From CAYMPH01 sp964392365 (GTDB lineage Bacteria; Spirochaetota; UBA4802; UBA5550), in contig CAYMPH010000001.1 of the NCBI GenBank assembly GCA_964392365.1, forward strand, positions 434,001 through 498,000: a stretch of 64,000 nucleotides of DNA, read 5' to 3'. Below the pieces are notes generated by a model, which searched no databases, was not told the origin of the DNA, and saw nothing but the letters and a program-made list of their open reading frames with translations. Positions 43,477 to 51,804 of the stretch are shown here, piece after piece. A program made the position numbers and the translations under genes. Each line of letters begins with the position of its first letter. Position 1 is the stretch's first letter.

Positions 43477-44463
43477 ATGAGAAAAGTTTATATAGCCACG
43501 TATAAAAACAGCCTGTATTCAGAAATTATAACAAAAGCTGAATTTAATGTTAAGGAATATGCTTATCCTGTTAATGAGGTGTCGCTGAATCCGGTTTTGT
43601 CCCAGAAAAATTCCGGTTATTTTGTAATAGAACTTACAGTTAAAAATTTTATGCAGGAACTAAATCTGGCCAGAAGCGTGATTGAAAACTGCAAGGTTGT
43701 ATGCATTGCTGATGAAATTAATGATCAGATGAAATGCCTTCTTCTCGAAAATGGAATTGCAGATTTACTGATGCCGTGTGATCCGAAAAGAACAGCTTTA
43801 TATCTGCGCTCTCTTGAAAGAAGGGATAAAGAAATTCACGGACGTATCGCAATACTCGATGATGATACATCTTCAATCAGCATTATTAAAACAATCACCT
43901 CCCGTTTTGGTTATAAAACTCTTATTGCAGATTCAATTGATTCCCTGTTTAAGAAAATTACTGAAGAAGAAGTTCAGATGATACTTATAAATATAGGCAT
44001 GGAAAATATACAAATTACCGAGCTGATAAAAAAATCATTTCTAAAAAGTGAAATGAAGCGTTCTCCTGTAATTGTTTATAAGGATATGAAAAAAGGTATG
44101 TTTGTTCATGAATTCATGTCCGGCCTGAGCAGAATTTCGAAAGTAATCCTTTCGCATGATGAGCTTTACAGCTTCCTGCTTGATATTCTTTTCAGAAAAC
44201 AGACAGCTGATAAAATGGAAAAACTGAATGCTTATCCGTGTTTTTCAGATAATCCGGGATATGGGAAAGGCAATCTGAGCCAGGTTTTTTTTCAAAATGA
44301 AAAGAACGTTTTCTCTTTTGATAATATTTTTGATGAAAAAAGTTTTCACGATCTAATCAATCATATTAGTTCTCTGAAAAAGATGATGCTGATATCTGAA
44401 GGATTAAGGTGGCTGAGACTGGATTCAAAAAACAAACGATCTATCTGCGAAGCCGGTGGCTGA
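43477..44463 (+). CDS. Tandem pseudo-receiver protein
   Basis: 328 residues with two receiver-like halves. The second (about 126-250) begins RIAILDDDTSSISIIKTI, which keeps the acidic pocket, but the phosphate-accepting Asp position reads ILINIGME (Asn instead of Asp) and is followed by VIVYKD with the conserved Lys. The first (1-115) lacks the acidic pocket. It is therefore probably a phosphorylation-independent regulator. The C-terminal 75 residues are unassigned. Its end overlaps the convergent cytochrome gene by 23 bases. Confidence 0.6.
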   Translation: MRKVYIATYKNSLYSEIITKAEFNVKEYAYPVNEVSLNPVLSQKNSGYFVIELTVKNFMQELNLARSVIENCKVVCIADEINDQMKCLLLENGIADLLMPCDPKRTALYLRSLERRDKEIHGRIAILDDDTSSISIIKTITSRFGYKTLIADSIDSLFKKITEEEVQMILINIGMENIQITELIKKSFLKSEMKRSPVIVYKDMKKGMFVHEFMSGLSRISKVILSHDELYSFLLDILFRKQTADKMEKLNAYPCFSDNPGYGKGNLSQVFFQNEKNVFSFDNIFDEKSFHDLINHISSLKKMMLISEGLRWLRLDSKNKRSICEAGG

Positions 44464-45079
44464 AATCCACATCTCTTTTTCTTAAAGTGTCAATCACCTG
44501 AATCGGATGCAGCTGGCGCTGAATTTCCTGCATATCTGTAGGGAAACACGGCCTGTCTGAATTATGGCAGTATAGACAGAGTTTCTCTCTTTTCTTTAAA
44601 TGTTTTATTCCAAGAATAGGATACATTCCGTATTTTATAGCTTTATTGTAAGCTGATTCCCTGTTTGTAAAATTAACATGAATACTCATTTCGCTGTAAA
44701 TGCTTCCAGGTCCATGACATGCCTCACAGCCGACTCCTTCCTCTTTCAGTTCCTGTGTTTTCCCCCCGCCTGTGGAATGGCATCTTAAGCATTTTGAATC
44801 ATTTACCGGATCTTTAATTTCCCGTGTTTCTGATATTTTTAAAGCTTTTTCAGATTTTAATGTTCGATAAGCACGGGCATGAGGTGAAGAGCGCCATATT
44901 TTATTCTGATTGCCTATTGATTCCTGGCCATGACATTCACCGCATGCTGTACTGCCTGTGTATGTAATTTTCTTATCCGACTGTGAATATATATATATAT
45001 AGGCAGATATCAAAACAGCAGCTATTAAAACCGGAATGAGTAATAATTTATAGATTTTATTCAATTTCATATCGGCCAT
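44441..45079 (-). CDS. Four-haem cytochrome c (c554-like)
   Basis: 212 residues: N-terminal membrane anchor or signal (about 11-32) and four CxxCH haem sites: CGECH (46-50), CLRCH, CEACH and CLYCH. The spacing HGQES...CLRCHSTGGG...VGCEACHGPG matches the cytochrome c554 group of periplasmic electron carriers. No partner reductase is near. Translation may begin at Met1 or Met4. Ends convergent with and overlapping the pseudo-receiver gene. Confidence 0.88.
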   Translation of the reverse strand: MADMKLNKIYKLLLIPVLIAAVLISAYIYIYSQSDKKITYTGSTACGECHGQESIGNQNKIWRSSPHARAYRTLKSEKALKISETREIKDPVNDSKCLRCHSTGGGKTQELKEEGVGCEACHGPGSIYSEMSIHVNFTNRESAYNKAIKYGMYPILGIKHLKKREKLCLYCHNSDRPCFPTDMQEIQRQLHPIQVIDTLRKRDVDFSHRLRR

Positions 45080-45126
45080 GAATTATTTAAAAATTTTATG
45101 CATCAATAAGTCAAGAAAATTTAAGC

Positions 45127-45156
45127 TTGACATGTGAATATGATGATATGTATATT
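45127..45156 (+). promoter_or_regulatory. Sigma-70-type promoter
   Basis: TTGACA (45127-45132), 18-base spacer, TATATT (45151-45156), 53 bases before the MshEN-like gene start. Confidence 0.55.
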
Positions 45157-45209
45157 CTTATTTACATTAAATATATTTTTTAATCGTGAATTATTTCTGG
45201 AGCTTATTA

Positions 45210-45494
45210 ATGCCCGAATATGATAAAAAACTGGATATTCAGGTGGGCGAGTTTCTCGTCCAGAATGGAATTATTACTGAAGAGCAGCTAAAAGAAGCTT
45301 TGTTGATGCAGAAAGACAACAAGGAAAGGCTCGTTGGAGAAATATTAGTAACTCAGGGCGTATTATCCAAGGAAGATATTATCATGGCTCTTGAAATGTA
45401 TATAATGTACACAGATTCTAATCCAATTCACGTTGATGAATGGCTTGATCAGGAAGAAGTTGACCTGATTATGGGAAAAATTAAGTCCAAGTAG
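45210..45494 (+). CDS. Small MshEN/GspE N-terminal-like protein
   Basis: 94 residues. Two repeats of the pattern GEFLVQNGIITEEQLKEAL and GEILVTQGVLSKEDIIMAL match the MshEN module found at the N-terminus of type II secretion and pilus ATPases, some of which bind c-di-GMP. No ATPase domain is attached. ATG 45210 has CTGGAG about seven bases upstream; an upstream GTG in frame is less likely. Could be a stand-alone second-messenger sensor. Confidence 0.7.
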   Translation: MPEYDKKLDIQVGEFLVQNGIITEEQLKEALLMQKDNKERLVGEILVTQGVLSKEDIIMALEMYIMYTDSNPIHVDEWLDQEEVDLIMGKIKSK

Positions 45495-45549
45495 CTCTCC
45501 GGTTATTTATTTCTTGACAAAAACACTATAATCCAAGAAAAATGGCATT

Positions 45550-45966
45550 ATGATAGAATTTGAGGATAAAATATGCTTCGGTTGCGGAGTTGAGAATCCA
45601 CGCGGATTAAAGCTTAAACTGAAGTTTGATGATGATACAAAAACAGCTTACGGTGAATACACTGCAGATGAATTTCTGGAAGGGCCTCCCAACATTATTC
45701 ATGCAGGGGTTGTAGCAGCTTTGCTTGATGAAACAATGATCACGGTAAATAAGTACCTTGATATTATGGCTCTTACAAGCGAAATAACAATCAGGTATCT
45801 TCAACCTGCTTATATAAAGGAAAATCTTTATATCCGCGGCTGGTATGTGAAAAAAAGCAAAAAAGTAATTGAGAACAGAGCTGAAATAGAGAATGAAATG
45901 GGCAAAATTGTTGCCAGGGCAAAAGGTAAATATATAGAGGTTGAAGAAATTCCTCAACCGGAATAA
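45550..45966 (+). CDS. Hotdog-fold thioesterase (PaaI/acyl-CoA type)
   Basis: 138 residues with the hotdog signature CFGCGVENPRGLKLK near the start and GPPNIIHAGVVAALLDETM (residues about 47-65), typical of 4HBT/PaaI-type acyl-CoA thioesterases; the Glu/Asp of LLDE is the usual catalytic acid. Substrate unknown. Followed after about 100 bases by tRNA-Leu. Confidence 0.85.
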   Translation: MIEFEDKICFGCGVENPRGLKLKLKFDDDTKTAYGEYTADEFLEGPPNIIHAGVVAALLDETMITVNKYLDIMALTSEITIRYLQPAYIKENLYIRGWYVKKSKKVIENRAEIENEMGKIVARAKGKYIEVEEIPQPE

Positions 45967-46036
45967 TTAATTTTACTGTTTTGTTTTTTGAATTTTCAAA
46001 TGAACTCTATTGATTTTTACTTTTCTTTGAATATAT

Positions 46037-46057
46037 ATCCCCGCCTTGAGCGGGGAT
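46037..46057. terminator. Hairpin ATCCCCGC/GCGGGGAT
   Basis: Perfect 8-base stem with a 5-base loop, between the thioesterase gene and tRNA-Leu. No long T-run follows, so the terminator call is tentative. Confidence 0.4.
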
Positions 46058-46072
46058 AATTGTTGAACTTAA

Positions 46073-46156
46073 GCCGAAGTGGTGAAACTGGCAGACGCAG
46101 CGGACTCAAAATCCGCCGGGGGCAACCCCATGAGGGTTCGATTCCCTCCTTCGGCA
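46073..46156 (+). tRNA. tRNA-Leu (CAA)
   Basis: 84 bases with a long variable arm. Acceptor GCCGAAG/CTTCGGC, anticodon stem GCGGA/TCCGC, loop CTCAAAA giving anticodon CAA, T arm GAGGG TTCGATT CCCTC. No encoded CCA. Reads UUG codons. Confidence 0.95.
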
Positions 46157-46182
46157 AATTATTAAAATGTAAGGTAAACCAA

Positions 46183-46222
46183 AAAAACATAAGGGCGACC
46201 AGCTGGTCGCCCTTATGTTTTT
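46183..46222. repeat. 40-base perfect palindrome, AAGGGCGACC family (left)
   Basis: AAAAACATAAGGGCGACC, centre AGCT, then the exact complement ending in T's. Lies 26 bases after tRNA-Leu. Runs of A and T at the ends make it a possible bidirectional terminator. A close relative is at 46973-47014. Confidence 0.85.
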
Positions 46223-46352
46223 ATTATAAATAATAATGCTTAACTAAGTTAAAACACCGGTATTTTTTATATTTTTTTATAATTTTTTTCATTTTGATCG
46301 TATTAATAATTGAGAATTAAAATGAAAAAATCATTTAAAGGATATTTAAATT

Positions 46353-46913
46353 ATGCCGGTTAAAACTCCTGATCCATTAAAAAAAATAATTATAAAAGAT
46401 AATATTGAAAGCCGGATTTTATTAATTCGCGGTCACCGTGTTATTATCGATGCCGATTTAGCCGAGTTGTATGATGTTATAACCAAGCGTCTTAATGAAC
46501 AGGTGAAAAGAAATATAAATCGTTTTCCTTGTGATTTTATGTTTCAAATGACGGATAAAGAAAAATCCGAGGTGGTCGCAAATTGCGACCACCTTAAAAC
46601 TCTTAAATTTTCAAAATCCCTGCCATTTGCTTTTACCAAACATGGCGCTATTATGGCCGCTAATGTTTTAAATTCCAAAAAGGCTGTTGAAATGAGCGTG
46701 TTTGTAGTCCGTGCTTTTGTGAATATCAGAGAAGTTATTTCTGTTAATAAAGAATTTACAAAAAAACTTACTGAGCTTGAGCAAAAAATTGGCAATCAGG
46801 ATGACGCGATAAAGTCAATAATACAGGCAATCCTTGGTCTTATGAAACAAAACGAAAAGATTAAATTGAATAAGATTGGCTTTGAGAGGGATAATAAGAG
46901 CAATACGAAATAA
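46353..46913 (+). CDS. ORF6N-domain protein
   Basis: 186 residues. The N-terminal ORF6N domain (about 15-120) has the familiar ILLIRGHRVIIDADLAELYDV, QVKRNINRFPCDFMFQMT and FAFTKHGAIMAANVL segments; the C-terminus is a coiled coil. ORF6N proteins are DNA-binding, common in phages and scattered bacterial islands; function mostly unknown. A 12-base inverted repeat (46570-46594) falls inside the coding sequence and encodes EVVANCDHL. The gene is bracketed by two large GCGACC palindromes, suggesting a mobile cassette. Confidence 0.85.
   Translation: MPVKTPDPLKKIIIKDNIESRILLIRGHRVIIDADLAELYDVITKRLNEQVKRNINRFPCDFMFQMTDKEKSEVVANCDHLKTLKFSKSLPFAFTKHGAIMAANVLNSKKAVEMSVFVVRAFVNIREVISVNKEFTKKLTELEQKIGNQDDAIKSIIQAILGLMKQNEKIKLNKIGFERDNKSNTK
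46570..46594. repeat. In-gene palindrome AGGTGGTCGCAA/TTGCGACCACCT
   Basis: Perfect 12-base arms around a single A, within the ORF6N gene. The GGTCGC core is shared with both flanking palindromes. Confidence 0.85.
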
Positions 46914-46972
46914 AAAAAATATCTTTTCTATGTTGATGCATATTGATAAAATGAAAAAAAATTTCGTAAGCC

Positions 46973-47014
46973 AAAAAATGTAGGGGCGACCAGTTGGTCG
47001 CCCCTACATTTTTT
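46973..47014. repeat. 42-base palindrome, AGGGGCGACC family (right)
   Basis: Arms of 19 bases (AAAAAATGTAGGGGCGACC and complement) around AGTT. Lies 60 bases after the ORF6N stop. Pairs with the 46183 copy to bracket the gene. Confidence 0.85.
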
Positions 47015-47102
47015 TATTATATCAAAGATACAGCACCATAAAGAGGGATAAATCGGGGTTAGTTGCTTTAGGGTGTTTTGGGGTAAGATGGGCTGTCCCT
47101 TT

Positions 47103-47267
47103 TTATACTAGTTTTATAATTTCGCCTCTGAAAATTTCAATAATGGCAGAGACTGCATTAAAATCTTTCTTACAATTTTTATATAATTCCTCCCCTGAAT
47201 ATGTATATGGGTTTCCTTTTGAATTTTCGGAAGACGGATCATTAAATAGGTCGAGTTGTGCATACAC
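47103..47267 (-). CDS. Unrecognised 54-residue protein
   Basis: GTG start complementary to 47265-47267 with AGGAG seven bases upstream. The product begins VYAQLDLFNDPSSE and ends IIEIFRGEIIKLV; hydrophilic, with a helical C-terminal half. Codon choice resembles neighbouring genes, which supports a real gene. It follows a 37-residue zinc-ribbon gene on the same strand after 48 bases, so they may be one transcript. Confidence 0.5.
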   Translation of the reverse strand: MYAQLDLFNDPSSENSKGNPYTYSGEELYKNCKKDFNAVSAIIEIFRGEIIKLV

Positions 47268-47315
47268 TGGTTTACTCCTTTAATCTTTTATTTTAAGTCC
47301 CTGGAGCTCATTTTT

Positions 47316-47429
47316 TTAATAAATTGAGCATATTGAAAATCCGCATGCGAAGCAGTAGAAACAGCCGGATTCAGGAATTAATTGTATTTTGCAATCAGGG
47401 CATATATTGATTTTATTATTTTTATTCAT
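47316..47429 (-). CDS. 37-residue zinc-ribbon protein
   Basis: ATG complementary to 47427-47429 with GGAG seven bases upstream. Two cysteine pairs, CPDC (10-13) and CFYCFACG (23-29) plus CS at 34, resemble the C-terminal zinc ribbon of B12-dependent ribonucleotide reductases (CPxCG...EGCxxCxxCGxSxC). It could be a free-standing version of that module. No reductase gene is nearby. Confidence 0.55.
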   Translation of the reverse strand: MNKNNKINICPDCKIQLIPESGCFYCFACGFSICSIY

Positions 47430-47714
47430 CTTATATCTCCATATCATTCAGTGTTTGATACAAATATATAGTATATTTATGTGTAGTATATGTCAAGTAA
47501 AAAAGTAAAAAAAAAGGGGAAAAAATAAAAAAAATACTATATATAATCATTATTTAAACATTTTTTTAAATTTTCAGCTTATATTTAATGAAATAAGTTA
47601 TATTAAATAGACGAATTTACAAAAAATGGTCAGGTAAAATTTTTTTTACTGACTAAATTAAAAAATACATTATATTATATTAATTGAAATGAATAAAAGA
47701 GAGGATTTAACTTA

Positions 47715-49187
47715 ATGACAAAACCAATGTTTGACCCGGAAAAAAGTCTTGAAGACTTGCTGAAAATGGAAACAAACCAGCAGCCTGATAAGCATGGCGA
47801 AAAGCCGGGTGTTTCTATAAAAGACAATACCTTTAATTTTAATATCCTTCCAGAAGAACTGGAAGAATATCTGAATACATATGTAGTCGGACAGGAAGAG
47901 ACTATAGAGGTAATTGCAACAAAAGTATGCACTCACTTTAACAGAATGAAGCTTGAAAAAACTCTGCCTGAAGAAGCAAGACCTGTTGGAAATATCAAAA
48001 GCAATATGCTTTTAATCGGACCTACAGGAGTAGGTAAAACATATATAATCAAACTGATTGCTAAAAAAATCGGCGTGCCTTTTGTAAAGGCAGATGCCAC
48101 AAAATTCAGCGAAACAGGTTATGTTGGCGGAGATGTAGAGGATTTAGTACGAGAGCTTGTTCATGAATCTGATGGCGATATTGCAAGGGCTGAATACGGA
48201 ATTATCTATATAGATGAGATTGATAAAATCGCATCTTCCGGCGGAATGCACGGACCTGATGTTTCAAGAACCGGTGTTCAACGGAATCTCTTAAAACTGA
48301 TGGAAGAATCAGATGTTGATTTAAAGACTCCTCATGATCTTGCTTCACAGGTGGAAGCTGCAATGGAAGCACAGAGAACAGGAAAGGTCAGCCACAGGAA
48401 GATCAGCACTAAAAATATTCTGTTTATAGTTTCAGGCGCTTTCGGCGGGCTCGATGAGATTGTGAATAAGAGAATGAATAAGCATGCAATAGGTTTTGAG
48501 AAAAGTGTTGCTTCATCTCCGCTTAAGCAGGATGTTTTAAAGCAGATTACAACAGAAGATCTGATTATGTTTGGTTTTGAATCCGAGTTTGTAGGCAGGC
48601 TTCCGGTTTATGTGATCCTTAACGAACTGAATGAGGATGGTTTGTATAAAATCCTGAAAAATAAATACAGCAGCGTTGTTCAGGGTAAGAAACTTGATTT
48701 TCTTGCTTACGGAATTGAACTCAGTTTCAGTGATGAATCTCTTAAAATACTTGCTTCAAGAGCGTATAAGGAAAAGACCGGAGCAAGAGGACTTCTCAGT
48801 GTTTTTGAAAAGCTTCTGGTTAAATTTGAAAAAAGCCTCCCTTCAACTGATATTGAGAAGCTGCATGTTGATGAAAATCTGATAGCTGATCCATTGAAGA
48901 TTCTTGATGAAATGCTTGTTGAAGACGGTATAAAATTTTTTCAGAAAAGTTTTTTTGCTGAACACGGAATATATCTTGAATTTGAAAAAGAGGCTGTTGA
49001 AAAATTAAACGGTATTGCGAAAGGGAAAAAAGTAAAATTAAAAATTTTGTGCAATGAATTGTTTAAAGATTATTATCACGGGATCAGGCTTATGAACAGG
49101 GACAGCTTTACGATTCCTGCTGAAGCAGTTGATTCACCTGAAGAATTTTTAAACGCTTATATCAGAAAGAATTATATTAAAGAGTAG
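47715..49187 (+). CDS. ClpX-like AAA+ ATPase lacking the zinc domain
   Basis: 490 residues. Walker A GPTGVGKT near residue 102, Walker B IIYIDEIDKI near 160, the ClpX pore loop GYVGGDVED near 136 and an IGF tripeptide (HAIGFEKS near 259) that in ClpX contacts ClpP. The N-terminal Cys4 zinc-binding domain of ClpX is absent, replaced by about 45 residues without cysteines. A C-terminal extension of about 80 residues follows the sensor-2 region. Probably a specialised unfoldase paralogue. GAGAGGA precedes the start. Overlaps the convergent SDR gene by 11 bases. Confidence 0.85.
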   Translation: MTKPMFDPEKSLEDLLKMETNQQPDKHGEKPGVSIKDNTFNFNILPEELEEYLNTYVVGQEETIEVIATKVCTHFNRMKLEKTLPEEARPVGNIKSNMLLIGPTGVGKTYIIKLIAKKIGVPFVKADATKFSETGYVGGDVEDLVRELVHESDGDIARAEYGIIYIDEIDKIASSGGMHGPDVSRTGVQRNLLKLMEESDVDLKTPHDLASQVEAAMEAQRTGKVSHRKISTKNILFIVSGAFGGLDEIVNKRMNKHAIGFEKSVASSPLKQDVLKQITTEDLIMFGFESEFVGRLPVYVILNELNEDGLYKILKNKYSSVVQGKKLDFLAYGIELSFSDESLKILASRAYKEKTGARGLLSVFEKLLVKFEKSLPSTDIEKLHVDENLIADPLKILDEMLVEDGIKFFQKSFFAEHGIYLEFEKEAVEKLNGIAKGKKVKLKILCNELFKDYYHGIRLMNRDSFTIPAEAVDSPEEFLNAYIRKNYIKE

Positions 49188-49866
49188 AGCTGCTGCTGCA
49201 GATTTTTTTCATTTCTGCTGAGGGATAAATTCCTCCGGGTAAATTTCTTTCAGCAGAAATGAGCATTGCGCGAGCTACAGTTTCAGATTCTATTGCCCTG
49301 TAGGCAGAAAGAGGTCCAGCCATAAAAGGCGATAGAGCTTTCATTACAATAGAACCGATATGTTCACCTGTGCGGTATTCTTTTCTATTTCCAAGAAGAA
49401 GCGACGGTCTGAATATCAGTACTTTTTTATAGGATAATTTCTGCAGCGCTTCTTCAGTAAGACCTTTGATCCTGGAATAAAATATTTTTGATCTGCTGTC
49501 AGCGCCAAGACTTGATATCAGAAAAATCCGTTGCGCCGATTTATCGGAACAGCTTTTAGCAATATTAACAGTATAGGTATAATCCACTTTGCTGAATTCT
49601 TCTCTGCTTCCGGCTTTTTTAATAGTTGTGCCCAGACAGCAGAAAACATCATCTACCTTGGGAAGTTTTTTATAAGATTTTTCGTTATTAAAATCAAATA
49701 TATGCTCAAATATTTTTTTGTTTTTTAATTCAAGCGGTTTTCTGGATAAAACATGTATTTCGTTATATTCAGGACTTTTTATCAGAAATTGAAGAAGATG
49801 GCTGCCGGTTAGACCGCTTGCTCCTGCTATTAATGCAGACCGGTATTTTGCTTTAGAAGTTTTCAT
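49177..49866 (-). CDS. NAD(P)-binding SDR-like protein (HTATIP2/NmrA type)
   Basis: 229 residues. Nucleotide-binding ALIAGASGLTGSHLLQ near residues 11-26, then VDDVFCCLGTTIKKAGS and FLISSLGADSRSKIFYSRIKG, which is the pattern of atypical short-chain dehydrogenases related to HTATIP2 and YbjT. Substrate unknown. Probably cytoplasmic. The next gene upstream on the same strand, a ferredoxin, is 90 bases away and could be in the same transcript. Confidence 0.8.
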   Translation of the reverse strand: MKTSKAKYRSALIAGASGLTGSHLLQFLIKSPEYNEIHVLSRKPLELKNKKIFEHIFDFNNEKSYKKLPKVDDVFCCLGTTIKKAGSREEFSKVDYTYTVNIAKSCSDKSAQRIFLISSLGADSRSKIFYSRIKGLTEEALQKLSYKKVLIFRPSLLLGNRKEYRTGEHIGSIVMKALSPFMAGPLSAYRAIESETVARAMLISAERNLPGGIYPSAEMKKICSSSSTL

Positions 49867-49956
49867 TTTTATTATTTTTTTTTGAAATGCTATAGCGGCA
49901 AACAGCAGAATTAAGTTTAAGCCGCTATAGAAATCATTTTAAAGCGATTATAAATA

Positions 49957-50130
49957 TCACTCTGGAGATATTGCTTTATCAGCACAAACTGATTCGCAGG
50001 CGCCGCAATCAATACATTCGTTGGCATCAATTACTCTTTTGCCGTCTTTTTCTTTAATTGCTTCTACCGCGCATTCCGGCTCACAAGTAGCACAATTTGT
50101 ACATTTTGCAGGATCAATTTTATATGCCAT
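49957..50130 (-). CDS. Two-[4Fe-4S] ferredoxin
   Basis: 57 residues, below common length cut-offs. Two CxxCxxCxxxC motifs, CTNCATCEPEC and CIDCGACESVC, each bind one cubane cluster in the classic clostridial-type arrangement. GAGAGG stands six bases before ATG (complement of 50128-50130). A low-potential electron carrier; its partner enzyme is not identifiable here. Confidence 0.92.
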   Translation of the reverse strand: MAYKIDPAKCTNCATCEPECAVEAIKEKDGKRVIDANECIDCGACESVCADKAISPE

Positions 50131-50265
50131 ATTATTCCTCTCTAAATTAAATTTTAGGTTATTAAAAAAAAATTGCTATTTATGTAAAGAAAAATTTGTT
50201 TTGGATATTGTGAATCTTTTTCAAAAAAGAAGTTAATATAACTGAAATTATGGGTGGTTTTTTTA

Positions 50266-51336
50266 ATGCAAATGGAAAATAGAATTAAACAGAATTTAAA
50301 TAGAAATTGGGTTTTATTAATATTTGTTTTTATCAATCTTTTCTCAATGGAAATTATAGATTCGGGAAAGTTCAATAATCTTCAGGCGGAAGAAAAAGGC
50401 TTTAAAACCGGTAAAAGAATTATTCCAAAAGATTATAAAATCCCGAAAGCAATGAAAGCTGAAGTATTTGATGAAAATTTTTCAATGAATATTTTTTCAA
50501 GAAAATTTGCCCAGGGCGATTTTGTATATGCTGAATTGATACAGATTGTATCAGAAAAGGAAAAGAATATAAAAGATATAAAATTTTTTATTAATGGTGT
50601 AGAGCAGACTCTCACTAAAAAAGCTTGGGGTTATAGAACTTTTTTTGCAATTCCACCGGAAGAAAAGCTTACAAAATATGAAGTCTATGCAGGCTATATT
50701 ATAAATGGAAAGCCGAATTTATTAAAAAAAGAAATAAATATAGTTAAAAGTGATTTTCCTGTATATGAGAAATCTCTTTATCTTGGTAAATTTTCAGATA
50801 TGACTTATCAGCAAAAGCCTGAAATTATAGCTTATATTGAAGCATGCCAGAAGAAAAAAAACAGGGCTTTTGCAACTCTTGGTCCGGATTATATTGGAAG
50901 TTCTGCTGCGCATCCGAGAGATAATCATTATATTACCTCACCTTTCTGGTCAAAGCGGAAATACCAGCGTTTTCAAAAGGAGAATGGCAAAACAATAAAA
51001 CTTAAAGACAGCGAAAAAATTCATTACGGCCTTGATATGAGAGGAGATTTGAATACTCCGGTTTATGCGATTATGGACGGCAAGGTTGTTCTTGCAGAGA
51101 ACATGTATTATGAAGGTAATTTTCTTGTGATAGATCATGGAAACAGAATTTTTTCATATTATATGCATATGAACAGCATCACAGTGAAAGAGGGCGATAT
51201 GGTTAAGGCTGGTCAGCTTTCAGGCAAGGTCGGCTCAACCGGAGTTTCTACAGGAGCTCATCTTCATGTTTCTTTAGTTGTAAGAGGAGTTCAGGCTGAT
51301 CCTCTGTCAATATTGCCGCTGCCGATCCGGGATTAA
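50266..51336 (+). CDS. M23 (LytM-type) metallopeptidase
   Basis: 356 residues with an N-terminal hydrophobic anchor (about 12-28). The C-terminal M23 domain has the zinc motif HYGLD near residue 243, the second part HLHV near 336, and SYYMHMNSI between; the central part is likely a beta-rich accessory domain. Cleaves peptidoglycan cross-bridges or activates other hydrolases. I use ATG 50266, with GGTGG at moderate spacing, over the upstream GTG 50254. Confidence 0.88.
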   Translation: MQMENRIKQNLNRNWVLLIFVFINLFSMEIIDSGKFNNLQAEEKGFKTGKRIIPKDYKIPKAMKAEVFDENFSMNIFSRKFAQGDFVYAELIQIVSEKEKNIKDIKFFINGVEQTLTKKAWGYRTFFAIPPEEKLTKYEVYAGYIINGKPNLLKKEINIVKSDFPVYEKSLYLGKFSDMTYQQKPEIIAYIEACQKKKNRAFATLGPDYIGSSAAHPRDNHYITSPFWSKRKYQRFQKENGKTIKLKDSEKIHYGLDMRGDLNTPVYAIMDGKVVLAENMYYEGNFLVIDHGNRIFSYYMHMNSITVKEGDMVKAGQLSGKVGSTGVSTGAHLHVSLVVRGVQADPLSILPLPIRD

Positions 51337-51417
51337 TCCAATTTTTTTTCTTTGTTTTTTATATATTTTTATGTATATTTTAGTAAATTAGTATTTAATA
51401 AAACAAGGAAGGTCCTT

Positions 51418-51804
51418 ATGCAGATTTTTTTATATTTATTCGCTGCAGTAATTACGGCTTTTATTCTTTTTCAGATGATAATGATGATAAAAATGAAATT
51501 GAAAAAAGGCAAGCCGGTTCCGGAAATCGGCGGGTCTGTTGGGAAAATTTTGAAAACCGGAGGTAAATCTATATTTTACTTCTATTCTCCAAACTGCAGG
51601 CCCTGCTTATCAATGACTCCAATAGTAGAAAGATTATCAGTGAAAAATAAAAATATATATAAAATAAATATTTTAGACGATATGGACTCTGCAAGAAAAT
51701 TCGGAGTGATGGGCACACCTTCTCTGGTTGTTGTAGAAGATGGGGTTATAAAAGAATTTTTAGTGGGGTATCAGTCCGAGGAAAAGATTTACGGGTTTCT
51801 TTGA
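51418..51804 (+). CDS. Membrane-anchored thioredoxin-like protein
   Basis: 128 residues: an N-terminal membrane helix (about 3-22), then a thioredoxin fold with active site CRPC in SPNCRPCLSM near residue 59 and the cis-Pro loop GTPSLVVVEDG. The CxPC centre suits reduction of exported cysteines. AAGGAAGG lies before ATG 51418; an in-frame TTG at 51352 is rejected. Confidence 0.85.
   Translation: MQIFLYLFAAVITAFILFQMIMMIKMKLKKGKPVPEIGGSVGKILKTGGKSIFYFYSPNCRPCLSMTPIVERLSVKNKNIYKINILDDMDSARKFGVMGTPSLVVVEDGVIKEFLVGYQSEEKIYGFL

Noticed and set aside
45514..45532. TTGACA and TATAAT close together before the thioesterase gene
   Set aside because: Only 7 bases separate them, too short for a sigma-70 promoter.
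46073..47100. Integration of the ORF6N cassette into tRNA-Leu
   Set aside because: The tRNA 3' end is not repeated downstream and no integrase is present.
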